A stretch of 64,000 nt of DNA from Arctopsyche grandis (GCF_051622035.1 NC_135356.1:17721685-17785684); one strand, 5' to 3'; counted from the stretch's first letter, positions 35,133-48,109 are shown. Translations and numbers: made by a program. The notes: generated by a model not told the origin, from the letters alone.

Positions 35133-35630
35133 TGTCACAGTTGAAGTGTATCTTCCAGTTGTAATGTATTTTGACTAGTTGGAATATGTTCCGTCTAACC
35201 CACGTAAGTTGATTCATATGACGAATTACATTCCAACTGGTCAAAATATATTACAAAGAAAATACAGTTCAATTATAAATTGGTACCAGATTAAATGGAG
35301 AGGCTAGGTTTTCGTGAAAATGTCACTCGACTAGTAAATTGAGTTGGAAAGTCACATTTTTGCTTTGAACACATTCCAAGAGTTATCTTAGTACGGTACT
35401 CATTACCTTTTATTCATAATATCTAACAAATATTAACGCATTGTTGAATTCTAAAGCATTAGTAAATACATGAGAAATGTCGAAACTCAACTGTTATATT
35501 ACATTGTTGAAAGTGTATTTGCGCTTGTAAAGTTATAATTTCCTAGTTGAATTGTATTCAAATATGAATTACCTAAAACGCCAGTTGAGATATATTACAA
35601 CTGAAAATACACTTCAACTGTGACATATAT
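35133..35630. mobile_element. MITE with inverted CACAGTTGAAGTGTA ends, about 500 bp
   Basis: Left end TGTCACAGTTGAAGTGTATC and its inverted counterpart at 35580-35630. Inner inverted copies of CCAGTTG...GTCAAAATA lie at 35150-35190 and 35225-35260. Both flanks contain ATATGTACATA, so a target duplication cannot be separated from simple sequence. Confidence 0.65.
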
Positions 35631-35939
35631 GTACATATATACTTATGTGCTAGAAACTATGAAACGATTAATAACTTCAAAATGAACACTGATTGAAAAG
35701 TAAATATGTGTTCAATAGCAAATGGATATTTGCTTCTCAATTAAAGTGTTCAAATTCAAAGTGTTGTTTCTGCCACACCCTGAGAATCCATATGAATGTT
35801 GGTGCCATTTAAAAGAGGTGAAATATATCTTGAACGTTCTAGGTGTCGGTGATTATTGACAAATCGAGAAGTCGTCAGTTGTAGAGTATGTAGTGAGGTC
35901 TGTGCTCAACTCGCCGTTGCCAATTGGAAATAAACTAAT

Positions 35940-38900
35940 ATGAGTGAAGAAATGTCATTGTCCGTGGGGCAATTGGTGCCGCCAGTCACGGGCAGGCCGT
36001 CTCTCGGCCTTAACAATAATTCGGGCCCGCCCGGTGGGGGCCCTCACATAGACGCATCACACTGCCATTTTATTGACTACAATTATGATCTTATTTTGGC
36101 GCTCATATGCTGCATGTACATCATCTTTGGTGTGGTGTATTCACTTTTTGGTAAGTTTTTGTTTTTTCTGTTTGTGTTTTGATTTCATGACTGAGTGTGA
36201 AAAGTGAACCTTTATTTCAGGTTATCGCTGCTTCAAAGCTGTCATGTTCCTTACTGGCTTCACATTCGGGTCGGTAATTGTTTACCTAATATGTTTGCAA
36301 GAGCATTTGATGCCGCCGTATGGAAATGCATGTGAGTGTTTTACAATGATGGGTTCTGGTCAAAATGTATGAAGTGTTCCTATAAAAGTTATGGTAATTT
36401 GACTCGCATAATTACATATGTTTATCAAAATATGAATTGTAGGTTGGATCATGTAAACAAAACAAACTAATTCATAAGGAGTTTGTTTACAATGTTGTGA
36501 ACACAGAATCTACTTTTGAAACGTAAATGATGGACAAACTCAATTAAAATTTTAGCATATACGTGTTTCTATTTTCATTTGATTGTAATTACATTACATA
36601 ATTTTATTCAACTTTATACAATACAGAAAATATATAAAAAAAGGTTTCATTATTATTAGATATTTTTCTACACATAAGATTCATAATTGGCAGAAATCTT
36701 TCTTTTTTTCAATATATCTTAAATAATTAAAAAATATATTTTATTATATATTAATTTATTATGGGCTGTAAACACATATGCTGATTTTTTTAATCAAACT
36801 TTATTCAACGTGTTCTTAAATCTTTCAAACTTCATACAACAAAAACGTATTATTTAAAAGATTAATTTTATATATGATTTATATTTCTATGGTTGTTTTT
36901 TTTGCCAAGGAATTGATCGATAATTTTCAAAAAAAGGCTTTTTCTTGCATAGTATACATACTTCTCAGATTGAATCTTTTATTCAAATGAATAACGCAAT
37001 GATTAATAATATATGTAGACATCGTTCATTACGTGAAATGTATACAAATAGAATAAAGCATTCGCTTTGAGAAATACTGATCTGATTATTCAAATGGTCA
37101 AAGACAACTGTAAAGAAGCTGTTTTTCTATTTTCAATTTAATTCATTGAAAGGTTTAAGAGTTTGATTTACAAAACCTACTATTTTTACCGCTGCTAAGC
37201 GAAAAATACACTATTTTTAACGATTTTGTATTGATTTAATGTGTATTTTTGGCCAGAGATGTATTTATATAGATATATTTTACTTTTGCAGACACTAATA
37301 TAACTTTCATGATTTATAGCTGTCGCTTTAACGGCTGGATTTCTTTTTGGACTGATAACGATGCTCATTCAATATGTCGGATTATTCATGACCGGGCTTC
37401 ATACGGGACTTTTCGTTGCGATCGCTGGTTTGACGTGTTACAATCATTTCATGAACAACATCGTGTACACGGTCACGGTCAGTGTATGAATTCTTGCTAT
37501 TGTGAAATTTACAAATTACAAAATACATACAAATATGTCTTCGGTTAACATTCGAAATTGCTCTTATTTTCAGATGTGGCTATGTATCGCCGTTCTGCTA
37601 GGTGCCGCAATATTTTTTGCAATTCTGAATCTGTGCTGGAAAAAGGGTTAATTTCCTTTTGTTTTAAATTTGTGCATTATTTCAAAAGGAATATTCTAGT
37701 TTCAGCTATTGGGTCTTACGTATCTAGAGATACGTCACTTTTGCATTATGCTTTGTGTGCGAAAATCTATAATGCATGTTGCAAAAATAACAAAATTTCG
37801 CGAAAGATTACATATTTCATACATTGCGTTACCTTATGTGTGCGTAGGATAGTTTCTCTGTGATTGCAATATAATTACTTTGTCTTGTGTGGATGGTGAA
37901 CAGATCCAACCCACGGAATAAATATTTTTTGTTATATATGAAAAATTTAAGCAATAGATATTCGTTACTGATACTGCCAACATTTTTTAAGTTCACTTTT
38001 ATGTTATTCAAAAAAGATATATAGTGGTTTTTTTTACACGATAAATACTTATCGTGTGGGTTGGGTTTATACATAACTACATACATATGTTGTGCAATTG
38101 AATCAATTAATATGTTTTGGAAAAATGAACTAAAGAAACGTTTCGGAAATGATGCACATTGAAAGTCAAAAGTTTCAATTTTTATTAACTCTACTGTGTG
38201 AAATTAGTTGCGTTATTTATTTTGTTATTGTAATTAATTCTGTTTACATTTTTTGCTGTCTGTATTCAGAATGAGCGAAAACAAGCGATTTTATTGTGGA
38301 GTTTTTACACCAGCGCGTTCAGTATTGTTTTTGTCGATTTACTTGTTCTGATTGGTATTACCCAATGTGGTTGATTACACGTAGGACCCAATAGCCCCAG
38401 TTTCTAGCACAAATTAAACTGAAATAAACATTTTCACAATTTCAGGATTGACGATATTTGGAACGTCGGTGTACGGCGGTGCTGTTTTGACCATATCCAT
38501 CGATTATTTTATTGAAAAGTTTGCGATGGTCAATTGGGTAGGTTTCGTTCAAGTTGATCAATCTTTATTAAAAGTCGATACAATGTTTTATTCTAATTTT
38601 TCTTTTATATATTCCTCTTCAGATATGGGAAAGAGTTGTTTTGAGGCCCGTTGAACCTGTTCCTTGTTGGTTTTCTTGGATTATTTTGTCTGTATGGCCA
38701 ACAATGACTTTATTGGGTTTAATTATTCAAAGCTGTATCACCGGAACTGAAATTCATCACGAAGAGAGTATGTATAATTTAATATCCATTTTTACAATTT
38801 CAAAACTACTGGCGCGATTTCTACATTATGTATGTATATAGACTTAACTATTTATGCCAGAATTTTTGTATTTTTAAAGTTGCTATTTTGTAAATCAAAA

Positions 38901-39502
38901 GAGCAAATATTTGCAAGTTTATTGTAGATGCTGTTTTTTTGGTAAGATAAATGTTGTGAATTTTTTTCATTACAAATGCGTTATATGTATTGTTTGTCTT
39001 TTGTGAACTTGAAATTAAACATTCTGAGTGTGGTTTTATCGTTTTTTCACATCATATTTATATTATTTTATTTTAATTTTGCAATAGGTATAAGCGCTCG
39101 TAAAAAACGTTTGAAAAAAGTATCTCAACGACCAAGAACTCATGAACAAAAAGCTGAAATACGACAACGGAAATACAGGTATCTCTATCAAGTGAGAACG
39201 GCACATGGAGATGTTATATCACAGGTAAAAAAAATGAATCGACATTTAATAAATTGCAAATTTTGAAGTATTAAATTTTGAAATTATAATTTTAGAGCTA
39301 TGTTCAGGCATTGCAAAAAAAAGCACAGTGTGGTAGACCAGGCTGTGTGAACACGACGGCCGGTGCTGAATGCTCGACTCTGCAAAGCGATGCCACACAT
39401 TTGACTATTCTGCCGGGTAACGAAAACCCTCCGTTAGATTTGCTCACTGATTCCGAAGAAGAGATTACTTTGAACAGAAGAAAATGGTTGGTCGCAACAT
39501 AG
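35940..39502 (+). CDS. TMEM198: TMEM198-family (DUF4203) multi-pass membrane protein, eight exons
   Basis: Exons 35940-36150, 36221-36331, 37320-37477, 37574-37646, 38446-38537, 38623-38767, 39088-39224 and 39296-39502 join to 377 codons plus TAG with consistent phases and GT-AG borders. An N-terminal Gly/Pro-rich segment is followed by the family signature [20 protein letters not shown], continuing [19 protein letters not shown]. Further hydrophobic segments are [20 protein letters not shown] and a later one around [14 protein letters not shown] and [15 protein letters not shown] segment and a basic cytoplasmic tail (ARKKRLKKV) follow. About seven membrane spans are expected. Vertebrate TMEM198 has been linked to Wnt signalling (LRP6 phosphorylation); that role here is inference. 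Length (human about 360) and end-to-end layout indicate a complete gene. The leader before 35940 holds a possible acceptor near 35879. Confidence 0.95.
36332..37319. other. TMEM198 intron 2
   Basis: 988 bp of AT-rich sequence with no recognisable repeat or exon. Confidence 0.5.
37704..38395. mobile_element. Probable MITE in TMEM198 intron 4, about 690 bp
   Basis: Inverted ends AGCTATTGGGTCTTACGT (37704-37721) and ACGTAGGACCCAATAGC (38379-38395) differ by one base. Both flanks contain AGTTTC close to the ends (about 37698 and 38399), a possible target duplication. It contains a cryptic splice-bounded segment at 38270-38354 discussed in the findings. Confidence 0.6.
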
Positions 39503-39524
39503 TTATGCGACGAAAAATAAAAAT

Positions 39525-39526
<2 letters not shown>

Positions 39527-39604
<78 letters not shown>
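39527..39604. repeat. (AT)n microsatellite in the TMEM198 3' UTR
   Basis: An uninterrupted AT run of about 78 bases starts 25 bases after the TMEM198 stop codon. A candidate AATAAA is at 39805-39810. Confidence 0.95.
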
Positions 39605-39605
<1 letters not shown>

Positions 39606-42600
39606 TTAACTGTTTGATTGGTACAAATAGGAAGATTTTTTTATTATCACAAATTTGGCGTATAAATAATAATATATTTATTTATTTCTCATGTTATTTT
39701 CTAAAAGACGTATACAATTTCGTTTTTTTTTTAATTATATTGTGTTTATATTTTTATATGTACTATATTTTAGACAGAAGAATGCGTATAATTTCTCGAT
39801 ATTAAATAAATTTAATGATCCGTCTTGCGATAAATTGTATTTTAAGGAGACACTTGTGTAATGCTTTTTATGTAATTGTAATAACATCACCTGTATATAA
39901 AAGAATTGTATTTTTATTAAATGATTGTGTGGACTCAAAGTAAACCGTGATAGAATCGTGTCACTTGCTTACCTATTAATTAGTGTCTAGAAATTAACCA
40001 CATGGTGGATGAAAACATTGTAAAACAACTATTGGTAAATTATTCAACCCTATATAATATATGGTAGAATTCTGATATGCACGATAAAATCACTTATAAA
40101 TAATCTACATATTTCTGAATTCATACTTCAAATACATATATGCATGTACTACTTGTATCGATGTTTAAAGTATTGTAAACTTCATTTCATCTAATAATCA
40201 AGTCATCGTGTTTAAGTTTTCTTTCCTCACCATTGAGATTATTTTATCGATGTTCATATTTATTATAATAAATGTAATTTTTTTGTTGTTTCCTCGATGT
40301 TTCTGTATTATTACTGTTTGAAGTAACTTTTGTGAATACCAAAGTTCTAATGTGTATGTGACAAGCATTATTATATTAATTGAAAATTTATTAAGATTGA
40401 ATGGATGTCTGCATGAGATAATAAAATTTAAATAATATGTATTTGAATGCTTATATAAACTGTATGTGTATTATAAAATATAGGTAGTTTAAAACTCTAA
40501 ATTTAACCAAAATTATAAACCAAAAGTTAAGTCATAAATATAATATATATTAGGTGTAAAATTAATATTTAATATGATGGACACCTTTTGTTTATTTTTA
40601 ATTTGTGTTGTTTATCTAAAATTATAACGCTTAAATTAAATCATTTATGTTGATGTATTTGCAAGTATTTCTCTTTTTGAAGAGTGTTAAATTATTATGT
40701 TTATTTAAATAAGATGGACTGAGGGATCGCGCGGTGTGAACCAGAAGGTTTTAAAAGTGTGTACGCTATTGACTGTAAAAAAGGAGTGAATATGAATCGG
40801 TTTTATTTTTTCAATGTGTAAGCCTATCCAAATGTTGAGAAATATATTTTTTGAAAATCAATGTCGTGCTTGTACTAGTAGTTAAACATATTGTACTATT
40901 TTTTTCAATTTTTCATATTATATATTTTTACATTATGGTAAATCTTACTTCATACGTCTTTCCATTGATTTGTGTCGATTGGAAATTAAGAACTAGTTGG
41001 ATAGATTAAAGTATTGAATTTTAGTTTTTTTTTATAAAATTATTTATGTATGATTTAGAAAAAAATCTGGACTTTCTGTATTGATCATATTGCTCAAGAC
41101 TTTGTCATTAAGTCTTTTTATGGAATTGAATGACCGTCGATGGGGAATTATTTGACCCCAAACACGAGATGTTTTTATTTAATTTTTAATATATTTAAAT
41201 TGCAAAAGTTTTGCAATATTTCATCCTAATATTAATTAATATTGAAATATGTTGAAACAAAATTTTATTGAGAAATGTGATAAGGTTTTGTGACATGATT
41301 TTTTAAAATATAATGATAGTGATTAAAAAATTAAAAAAAAATTAGAAAATTTTAAGTATACATAGTGAACTAAATATTAAGATATATCTTGTAATCATTC
41401 ATCTTTAAATCATTGTGAATGTATTGATTTAATATTATTATGTAACATTTTAAGATGCACAGCTCATTCATATGAATTAAGTGTTTTAAATTTTCTTTTG
41501 ATGCATTTGACATGTGCATTAGTGCTAGCTGTAGAGGCGAAAATTTAAAGATGCTGTCTATATTCAATCTGATGAAATTTCACAATAAGCTGACAAGTCA
41601 CTATGCCAAAACAGTTCCAAGTGGACTGTATTATTATTCTTTATTTCGGAAGCTGATTTCTTTATTTATGTTCACTTTTTGTTTTATTTATTTTTTGTTA
41701 TTAACGAATAAGGAATGTAAATAAAATTAAGTATTTCTGAGTAAATCGTATGCATTCCACAGTGACACTGTCTATATATATATATATATACGTATATATT
41801 GAACAAATTCAGATTATATAAATTATATATTAGGTATTTAAAACAATATTTTTACATTGATAGGAATGATTACAAACATGTATGAAGTAATCGATATCTC
41901 AGATATGATTTGTCATACATATAAAAAATATATGTATATGATTATAAACATACATATATAACTATTTACATGTGTCTATTTATCAGAGGTGGCCAAACTA
42001 AGTGAATCAAAAAACCTCTAAAATTTTGTTTGCTCTATATTTATGCGATTTGTATGCTTTTTTATAACATCTTTCTTTTACACCATTTTTTTTTTATTTT
42101 TTGTCTTTTATCATCTCTATTTTTGTTTTCATTTTCCATTGAAGAATTTAAAATCTCGAACATATTTTTTAACAACAGTTTAAATACAACGAGCTATGGA
42201 ATTAACGGTAGTGAAGAAAAAAAATAGTTTGCATTTGCACGTCAGTACGTTTACGAGTTTCAATGAAAATATCCATCGATAATGTTAACTTTCAACAGAT
42301 TAATAATTAAGGTCCACACTTGATTAAATATTATTTAGATATGTATTATCATGACTTAGTTTGATTATAGTTAAATGTTAAATATGTATTTATTATATAT
42401 TTGAAGATTTAAATTTATTTTTACTTGTTTAATGAAATTTTATTTTGCTTTATTATTGTATTAATATAAAGGATAAATTGTATAACATGACAGATAGTAT
42501 TGAAAGAGCTCTTGGCCAAAGTTTTTATCTAATAAAAATGGTATTTGCATCGTATTTTCTGTAGTGAGAATCGATCATATTTTTTTCTGTAGTTATATTT

Positions 42601-43799
42601 AGTCGGTAAATAAAGCTGATTTTGAATGCAAAGAGTTTTGTGATGAAAAAGTCATGATCATACGATGATTATTTAGTTGATGTAATATCGTTTATGTATT
42701 ATTTTGTTTTTAGGTTTAGATGAATCTGCTCAAGCTCGTATGTACATAACATTCATATTTAGGAATAACATACCACATCTTGTCTTCTGTTGTTTGGACG
42801 AGTAAAAAAAAGTGATTCTCTTCGTTCGTCTTTAAACTTGGTTCTATTCTTGCTCATCATTTCGTATAGCAGCGAGATTTCCCATTGAAGCTCAATTTTT
42901 TTGAAAATATTTATTAGTATTTAAATAATGGCATGTGTAGTGAAACTTTTTCATAACCATTATAAAACTTGTATCATGGTCTACTGGAAAAGTTGCTCGC
43001 ATTTTCTTTTACGTATACAAAATATGTTTTATATTTTCTTGCCCATATAAGCGACATGTTCACAAAGAACTCAAAATTTTGTGTTTGTGAACGATTGAAT
43101 TTTCCAAATCGAGAATAGTTAACTGTGATTGTATGAATCTATAGGTATGCGTACAAGTACACTAGGCAATTGGAGTTGTATTAGAATATTTTTACGTTTT
43201 GTTTGCATTTAGATTTGTATAGAGATTGTTATTATGGTCAAATTTGCGATTTTATTATCAATTGTGTTAGTATTGTTTAATTATTTTTAATTTAAGTTTA
43301 TTTTTTTAATATTTATTAATCTGCTTTCACTCAAAATATATACATATATTAAATCACATTGTATTTTATACGTTCTGAATACCATTCCTTTTTACCCATC
43401 ACAAAAAAAGTCTCGTCAAAGATTTGAACTTCGTTGGATTTAAGACCCTTTCTTGATGTATCTGTAGGGTTATGTGGGAGATATAAACCTATGGTGCTCA
43501 TACTATGCGGTTATATTACAAATTTTGCTATTATTTCGATATATAATTCTACTTTTGACTGGCTGGAAATTGCTTTCTGTACTAAAATTTTTATTAAATT
43601 TTTCCCGTATGTAGTCATGTCGGTGCGCTTGGTTCAACCAAGTCGTATTTTTTTCTCTCGGAATTTCGAAACTTGTCTGCTTGGTGTAAAGCATTACAAA
43701 CATATTTAAAAATGTGTTTTACACAGTGAAATACTTATTTTACCAGATAAACATTAACCGTTAAAAAAATATATTTAAATATTTACTTTATCTATATAC
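39605..43799. other. Long gene-free interval downstream of TMEM198
   Basis: AT-rich throughout, with short TA tracts (about 41772-41795) and ATGTATAT-type sequence. A CAGAGGTGGCCAAACT phrase near 41985 resembles a hAT end without a partner. Pieces near 43430-43650 share a short phrase (TTATTAAATTT-TCCCGTATGTAG) with 57225-57245. No gene is recognisable. Confidence 0.4.
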
Positions 43800-44140
43800 A
43801 TACATAGTAACAACAGATTAAGTTTTGTGATCAAGTGAAAATTCAAAAAAAAAAATCAAGTGAGATCTTGACTGATTGGAAATCAGAATCGGTCACTGAT
43901 AACGTTTTCGTCATCTAGAAAAAATTGTGTGCGTTACCTGTATGTATGTGTATTTTAGGGATATTTTGAACACCATTATTCCTATGCAACTGAAATTTCG
44001 TCGGTTACTGACGTAATTTTTTTTCAAATTTATAAGTTGACTGGAAATGGTACCTCCACTTAAGGTGTCCTCTTTTTTAAGTTTTTGGATCCAATTATCT
44101 CCCAAACCGCTCAACGGATCAGACTGATACTTTTTTTACA
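43800..44140 (+). repeat. Dispersed repeat family F, copy
   Basis: Contains TAGTAACAACAGATTAAGTT, GGTCACTGATAACGTTTTCG, TTTTCAAATTTATAAGTTGAC and a CCGCTCAACGGATCAGACTG stretch. The order matches the copies at 24280 and 59880. Confidence 0.6.
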
Positions 44141-44892
44141 TATGATAGAAACGATAAATTATATGCACTAATATTTTTAAAATATATTTTCCTCAACCGA
44201 AAGTAATACTTTTACTCTAGAGATTCTAGGTTTTTTTTTATGTTTTTCCAGAAATCTTTCAGTGTATAGAACTGAAATTTCATATCTAGAAGTTTCAATT
44301 TCATACCAAGAAATTTGTAAAATTTAGTGACAATCTCTCAACCGGAAATATACTCTTCGTTTTTTCTTTCACTTTTTTTTCGACCCTTTGGATATTTGTG
44401 CTCTTTACGAAAAAATTCCAGTATAATCTTTGTATCAATGTTATGTAAATAAAAAACATTAACAAATTTGTTAAACCGGAAGTCGGATTTCAAAAATGTT
44501 GCGACTTCCACAGCCTCAGCCATAAGGGGGCAGAGGCGCCGAGCGTACTCCCTAGCTCTACATCATCCACAAATAATAAACAAGGTCATAACCCGAAAAC
44601 GTGACTCTTTACTAATTACCCCACCCCGCACCATTCCAGGACGAGCTGGTAGAGCGATGAGAGAGACGACGAACCATCAACAGTCACGCTGTGTTATCCC
44701 CCCCCCCCTGCAGTTAGCGAACATAAATAATAAATGGACAGTATAAAATAAATTGGAAATGTGATGTACTTTCGCCAGAACGAATAACAATGCCTGTTGG
44801 ATGGAATTGTCAATCAAAAAGTAATATTGACCATTCGTTAAAATAAAACTTATTTACATTAATACTGACCATTTATGTTTAAATACAGAGAA

Positions 44893-45060
44893 TTTAATAT
44901 AAATAGTGATCTATTATTATTTATACTGACCACTTGTAAATGATGGATACTGGCCGTTTAATATAAATACTGACCTTTTATTATTTATACTGACCACTTG
45001 TAAATGATGGATACTGGCCGTTTAATATAAATACTGACCATTTATGATAAAAACTGACGT
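44893..45060. repeat. 64-bp minisatellite, about 2.6 units
   Basis: Units at 44893-44956, 44957-45020 and a partial unit 45021-45060 begin TTTAATATAAATA(C/G)TGA and end GATGGATACTGGCCG. Each unit contains repeated ATACTGACC words. Confidence 0.9.
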
Positions 45061-45194
45061 TTCATATTTATATACTGACAAAAATAGATTAAAATACTTA
45101 CCAGTAAAATAAAAGCTATTTGGGACGTATGGAGTGAAACGACGAAATTGTTAAGACACGGCTATTTGACGTGACGGGCGGGAAGGAAGTAAAG

Positions 45195-46165
45195 TAGCAA
45201 CGGACCAACATGGCCGAGTTGGTCCCAACTCGCAGGATGGTGACCGAAACTCGACCATGTCGTAGAGCCGCCACAAAGACATTTTGTATTGATTCGTTAG
45301 TGAAATCGGTGGTTTGAAAAGATTCAGTGATTACATCCCAAATGTGAATCGCTACCGTCACAACCACCGCTACGAAAATCGATCGCGCGGATTTCCTGTA
45401 CCGAACGAAAATTCAGTTCGTTGATTATTGGTCATAAAGCGCTCACCCAAAAGTCACTAAAATCTCTATAACGGAACATCTGGCAGCCGAAAAGTCCATC
45501 ATACTAACGAGAACTCGATTGCCAAATATTCCATATTCACGATTTTCATGGCAAAAATTGTCTTTTGGGCACTCGCAATGAACGTAATAATCTAATTACC
45601 GAAAATTCGTCTCACATGAAAATTGCTGTACAGAAAACAATTGTATAAAAAATATTGCTCAAAAATTGCTTTATAGGGGATGGAAAGAATGAGACGACTG
45701 GCTTGTTAATGCACGTTGATTTATTATGACGGCCGAAGACGAAGTGATGATAGCATTGGTCACAAAGACAATTTTTGCCATGAAAATCTCGAATACACAA
45801 TATTTGGCACTCAAGTTCTCGTTACTATGATAGTTATCGTTAGTATGATGGACTTTTCGGCTGCCAGATGTTACGTTATAGAGATTTTAGTGACTTTGTG
45901 ACGAGTAATTTGTGACCAGTAATCACCGAACCATTCCAAACATGGTCGAGCTGGTCCCAACTCATAGGATGGTAACCGAAACTCAACCATGTCATAGAGC
46001 CACCACAGCCTTTTTATACAAGATTTGGGCAGTTTTGAACCATATTTGGGCAGTTTTGTGTTGAACAATTTTTCTGTGCGACGAATTTTCGTGCGACAAG
46101 AGATACACGCGAGCGATTTTCGTAGTGGCGGTTATCCCGGTAGCGATTCACCTTTGGGATGTAAC
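45195..46165. repeat. Compound foldback region
   Basis: Inner inverted arms at about 45458-45565 and 45770-45895 share TCTGGCAGCCGAAAAGTCCA, the CATACTAACGAGAACT block and CATGGCAAAAATTGTC. Outer inverted arms at about 45338-45390 and 46105-46165 share GAATCGCTACCG and ACCGCTACGAAAATCG. In addition an ~80-bp direct repeat (AACTCGCAGGATGGTGACCG versus AACTCATAGGATGGTAACCG) lies at 45195-45275 and 45925-46008. No coding sequence was seen. Confidence 0.75.
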
Positions 46166-46204
46166 CCGTTTACCATTTGAAAAATTACACAAATGTCACA
46201 ATGA

Positions 46205-46337
46205 CATGCCTGACATTTCGTCTGTTAGGAGATATATTGCGCGGTGTTGGCGATTGGTATTGCTCGTCTAGGGCGTGCGTCGTCGGCCATTTCGCGGTGA
46301 GGAGCCGCATTCACATCGCGGTCGTCGTGGCCGTCAG
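46205..46337 (+). other. GC-rich candidate 5' untranslated exon of an unseen gene
   Basis: CpG-rich sequence in AT-rich DNA ends GGCCGTCAG before the donor GTGAGC at 46338. No ATG opens a credible frame within it. It resembles a housekeeping-type first exon; downstream coding exons were not found before the window ends. Confidence 0.35.
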
Positions 46338-47320
46338 GTGAGCTTTCGTTCCTACTCTTTTGCGCCCCCTGCCCCTAAATTCGAGACAAATACCCCAGTC
46401 GTTATTCTAACACCATCAGGGAAAAATAAACACACCCCATCGATACTTTTTCGCTTTTCAAAAGTACGAATTGACAGCGACCAACTGTCAATTCGGTCGC
46501 GCGTCCGTTGCCGTGATCAGTGGTCATCAACCGCGAACAACAATAATAGTGCAAACCTATCGACGATACTGAAGTGCTTCGATTTGGCCACATTTTTGAT
46601 ATTATTATGTCTTTTGGTACTTTTTATTGTTGATGTTTTTCTTTTTAAAGTTTGTATGTGTGTTTGTTTGTTATACATTAAGGTTGCCGGAACTAGGATA
46701 TCGTTTGTACAATGTGTGACTTTAACCTAACAAAATGTACACACTTCTAAACATTGTGTTAATTTAAAATCCATAACTGTTTTGCAGTGCTGTTTGTAAT
46801 GCAAAAGAATTTCCGAAAAACCCTTTGTTCAAAATTTAAATTTTTCGTTGTTGAATGTCTTCGTTCGCCAACATCGTGTTATTGAATGATTGGAAAAGGA
46901 TAGATTATTTAGATTTTGTTCACTTACCATTTCTGAAACAATTTTAAATCATTTTTTATTTTTATTTTTTAACCAACATTTTGTAAAGATCTAATTACTG
47001 GTTCTAGACATATTTATGATACCTAGACACGTTGAAAGCATCATACGCAATAAATGAATGTTTTGTCATTATAATCCGTAGTACTATTGGAATGTTCATA
47101 AATGGAAAATAATTTAATTAAAAAAACAATATATTTTATGCATATATATGCCATAAATAGATAAATTGTATAATATTATCTGTATCGTATGATATACAAC
47201 AAAAATTCATTTTTTTGTTATCTTCGACTCAATTTTTTTTTATACGAAGATAGATGTTGACTCATGCTTACAGCTGATGGTTCATAATTTTTTTTATATT
47301 GACATATATACATCGATATA
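46338..47320. other. Gap after the candidate exon
   Basis: Putative intron or intergenic DNA. A balanced-composition stretch runs to about 46560, then AT-rich sequence. No further exon is recognisable. Confidence 0.3.
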
Positions 47321-47794
47321 CAGTCACGAAAATGGAAAGTGGAACAAGGAGATTATGCGTAAAATTTCAGCTTTAAATGTTTAAGTGTGGTACGATGAAT
47401 TCTCGATTGAAATTCTGAGAGTTTTGATAGATTCCATGCCTAGTAGAATAAAAGCTGTGATAAAAGCAAAAGGAGCCGCAACCAAATATTAATTTCTTTT
47501 TTATTAATTTGTAAATAGTTTATATGACTGAAATAAAATGAAAAATGTACATTTAAACTGTTATTTTAATCCCAAATATCATTCTTGTGCGACATCGACA
47601 CACCGTCGTTAAAACCAATCAGCCATAAAACTTTTCTCGCCCCCTTTCTGCAATATATTTTTAACACTTCTCTTCTTTAAATAGTGCACTACGATATTAT
47701 CTACTATTTTAACGACTTTGGGTGTTGGTTTTAAATATTTAAAGCTGAAATTTTACGCATAATCTCCTTGTTCCACTTTCCATTTTCGTGACTG
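47321..47794 (+). mobile_element. Tc1-type internal-deletion element with 58-bp identical ends
   Basis: Left 47321-47378 and right 47737-47794 are perfect inverted repeats beginning CAGTCACGAAAATGGAAAGT, each next to a TA target dinucleotide. Between them, plus-strand codons ending at the TAA at 47490-47492 read DSMPSRIKAVIKAKGAATKY, the C-terminus of Tc1-family transposases. The element is therefore a deletion derivative of an autonomous Tc1. Terminal identity suggests recent activity. Confidence 0.93.
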
Positions 47795-48109
47795 TATATG
47801 TATATTGAATATGAAAACTACTAATTTTGAGAAAAATTCTACATATTATATACCGGTAAATTAAAATATATAATTAGGCATTTCATTTCAAATGAATAAC
47901 ACTTTTACTGCCTGTTTCGAAGTGTGCTCTGTCGGAAGGAATATCTACATGATGAATAAGTCAATTTAGAAAAAAATCCTCAACTACTTAGGTTTAGTAG
48001 ATAAGATGTGCAAATTATTATAAAATCTAGTTGATCTTATCGTATATCCTGTCAATTAAATCTTTCCAGTTAAATTGGCTAAATTTAGACAGTTTTGTTT
48101 GTCTTAGAT

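Noticed and set aside
35133..35630. A target duplication made of ATATGTACATA
   Set aside because: This motif is simple sequence found all over the window, so flanking copies are not informative.
38270..38354. A ninth coding exon for TMEM198
   Set aside because: Its phase is incompatible with the preceding exon, and the protein aligns with vertebrate TMEM198 without it. It also lies inside a MITE-like element.
41985..42700. A hAT element starting CAGAGGTGGCCAAACT
   Set aside because: Only one end-like phrase was seen; no inverted partner, target duplication or transposase.
46275..46730. A 151-codon arginine-rich protein
   Set aside because: It has no ATG at its start, overlaps a likely splice donor at 46338, and becomes AT-rich noise downstream.
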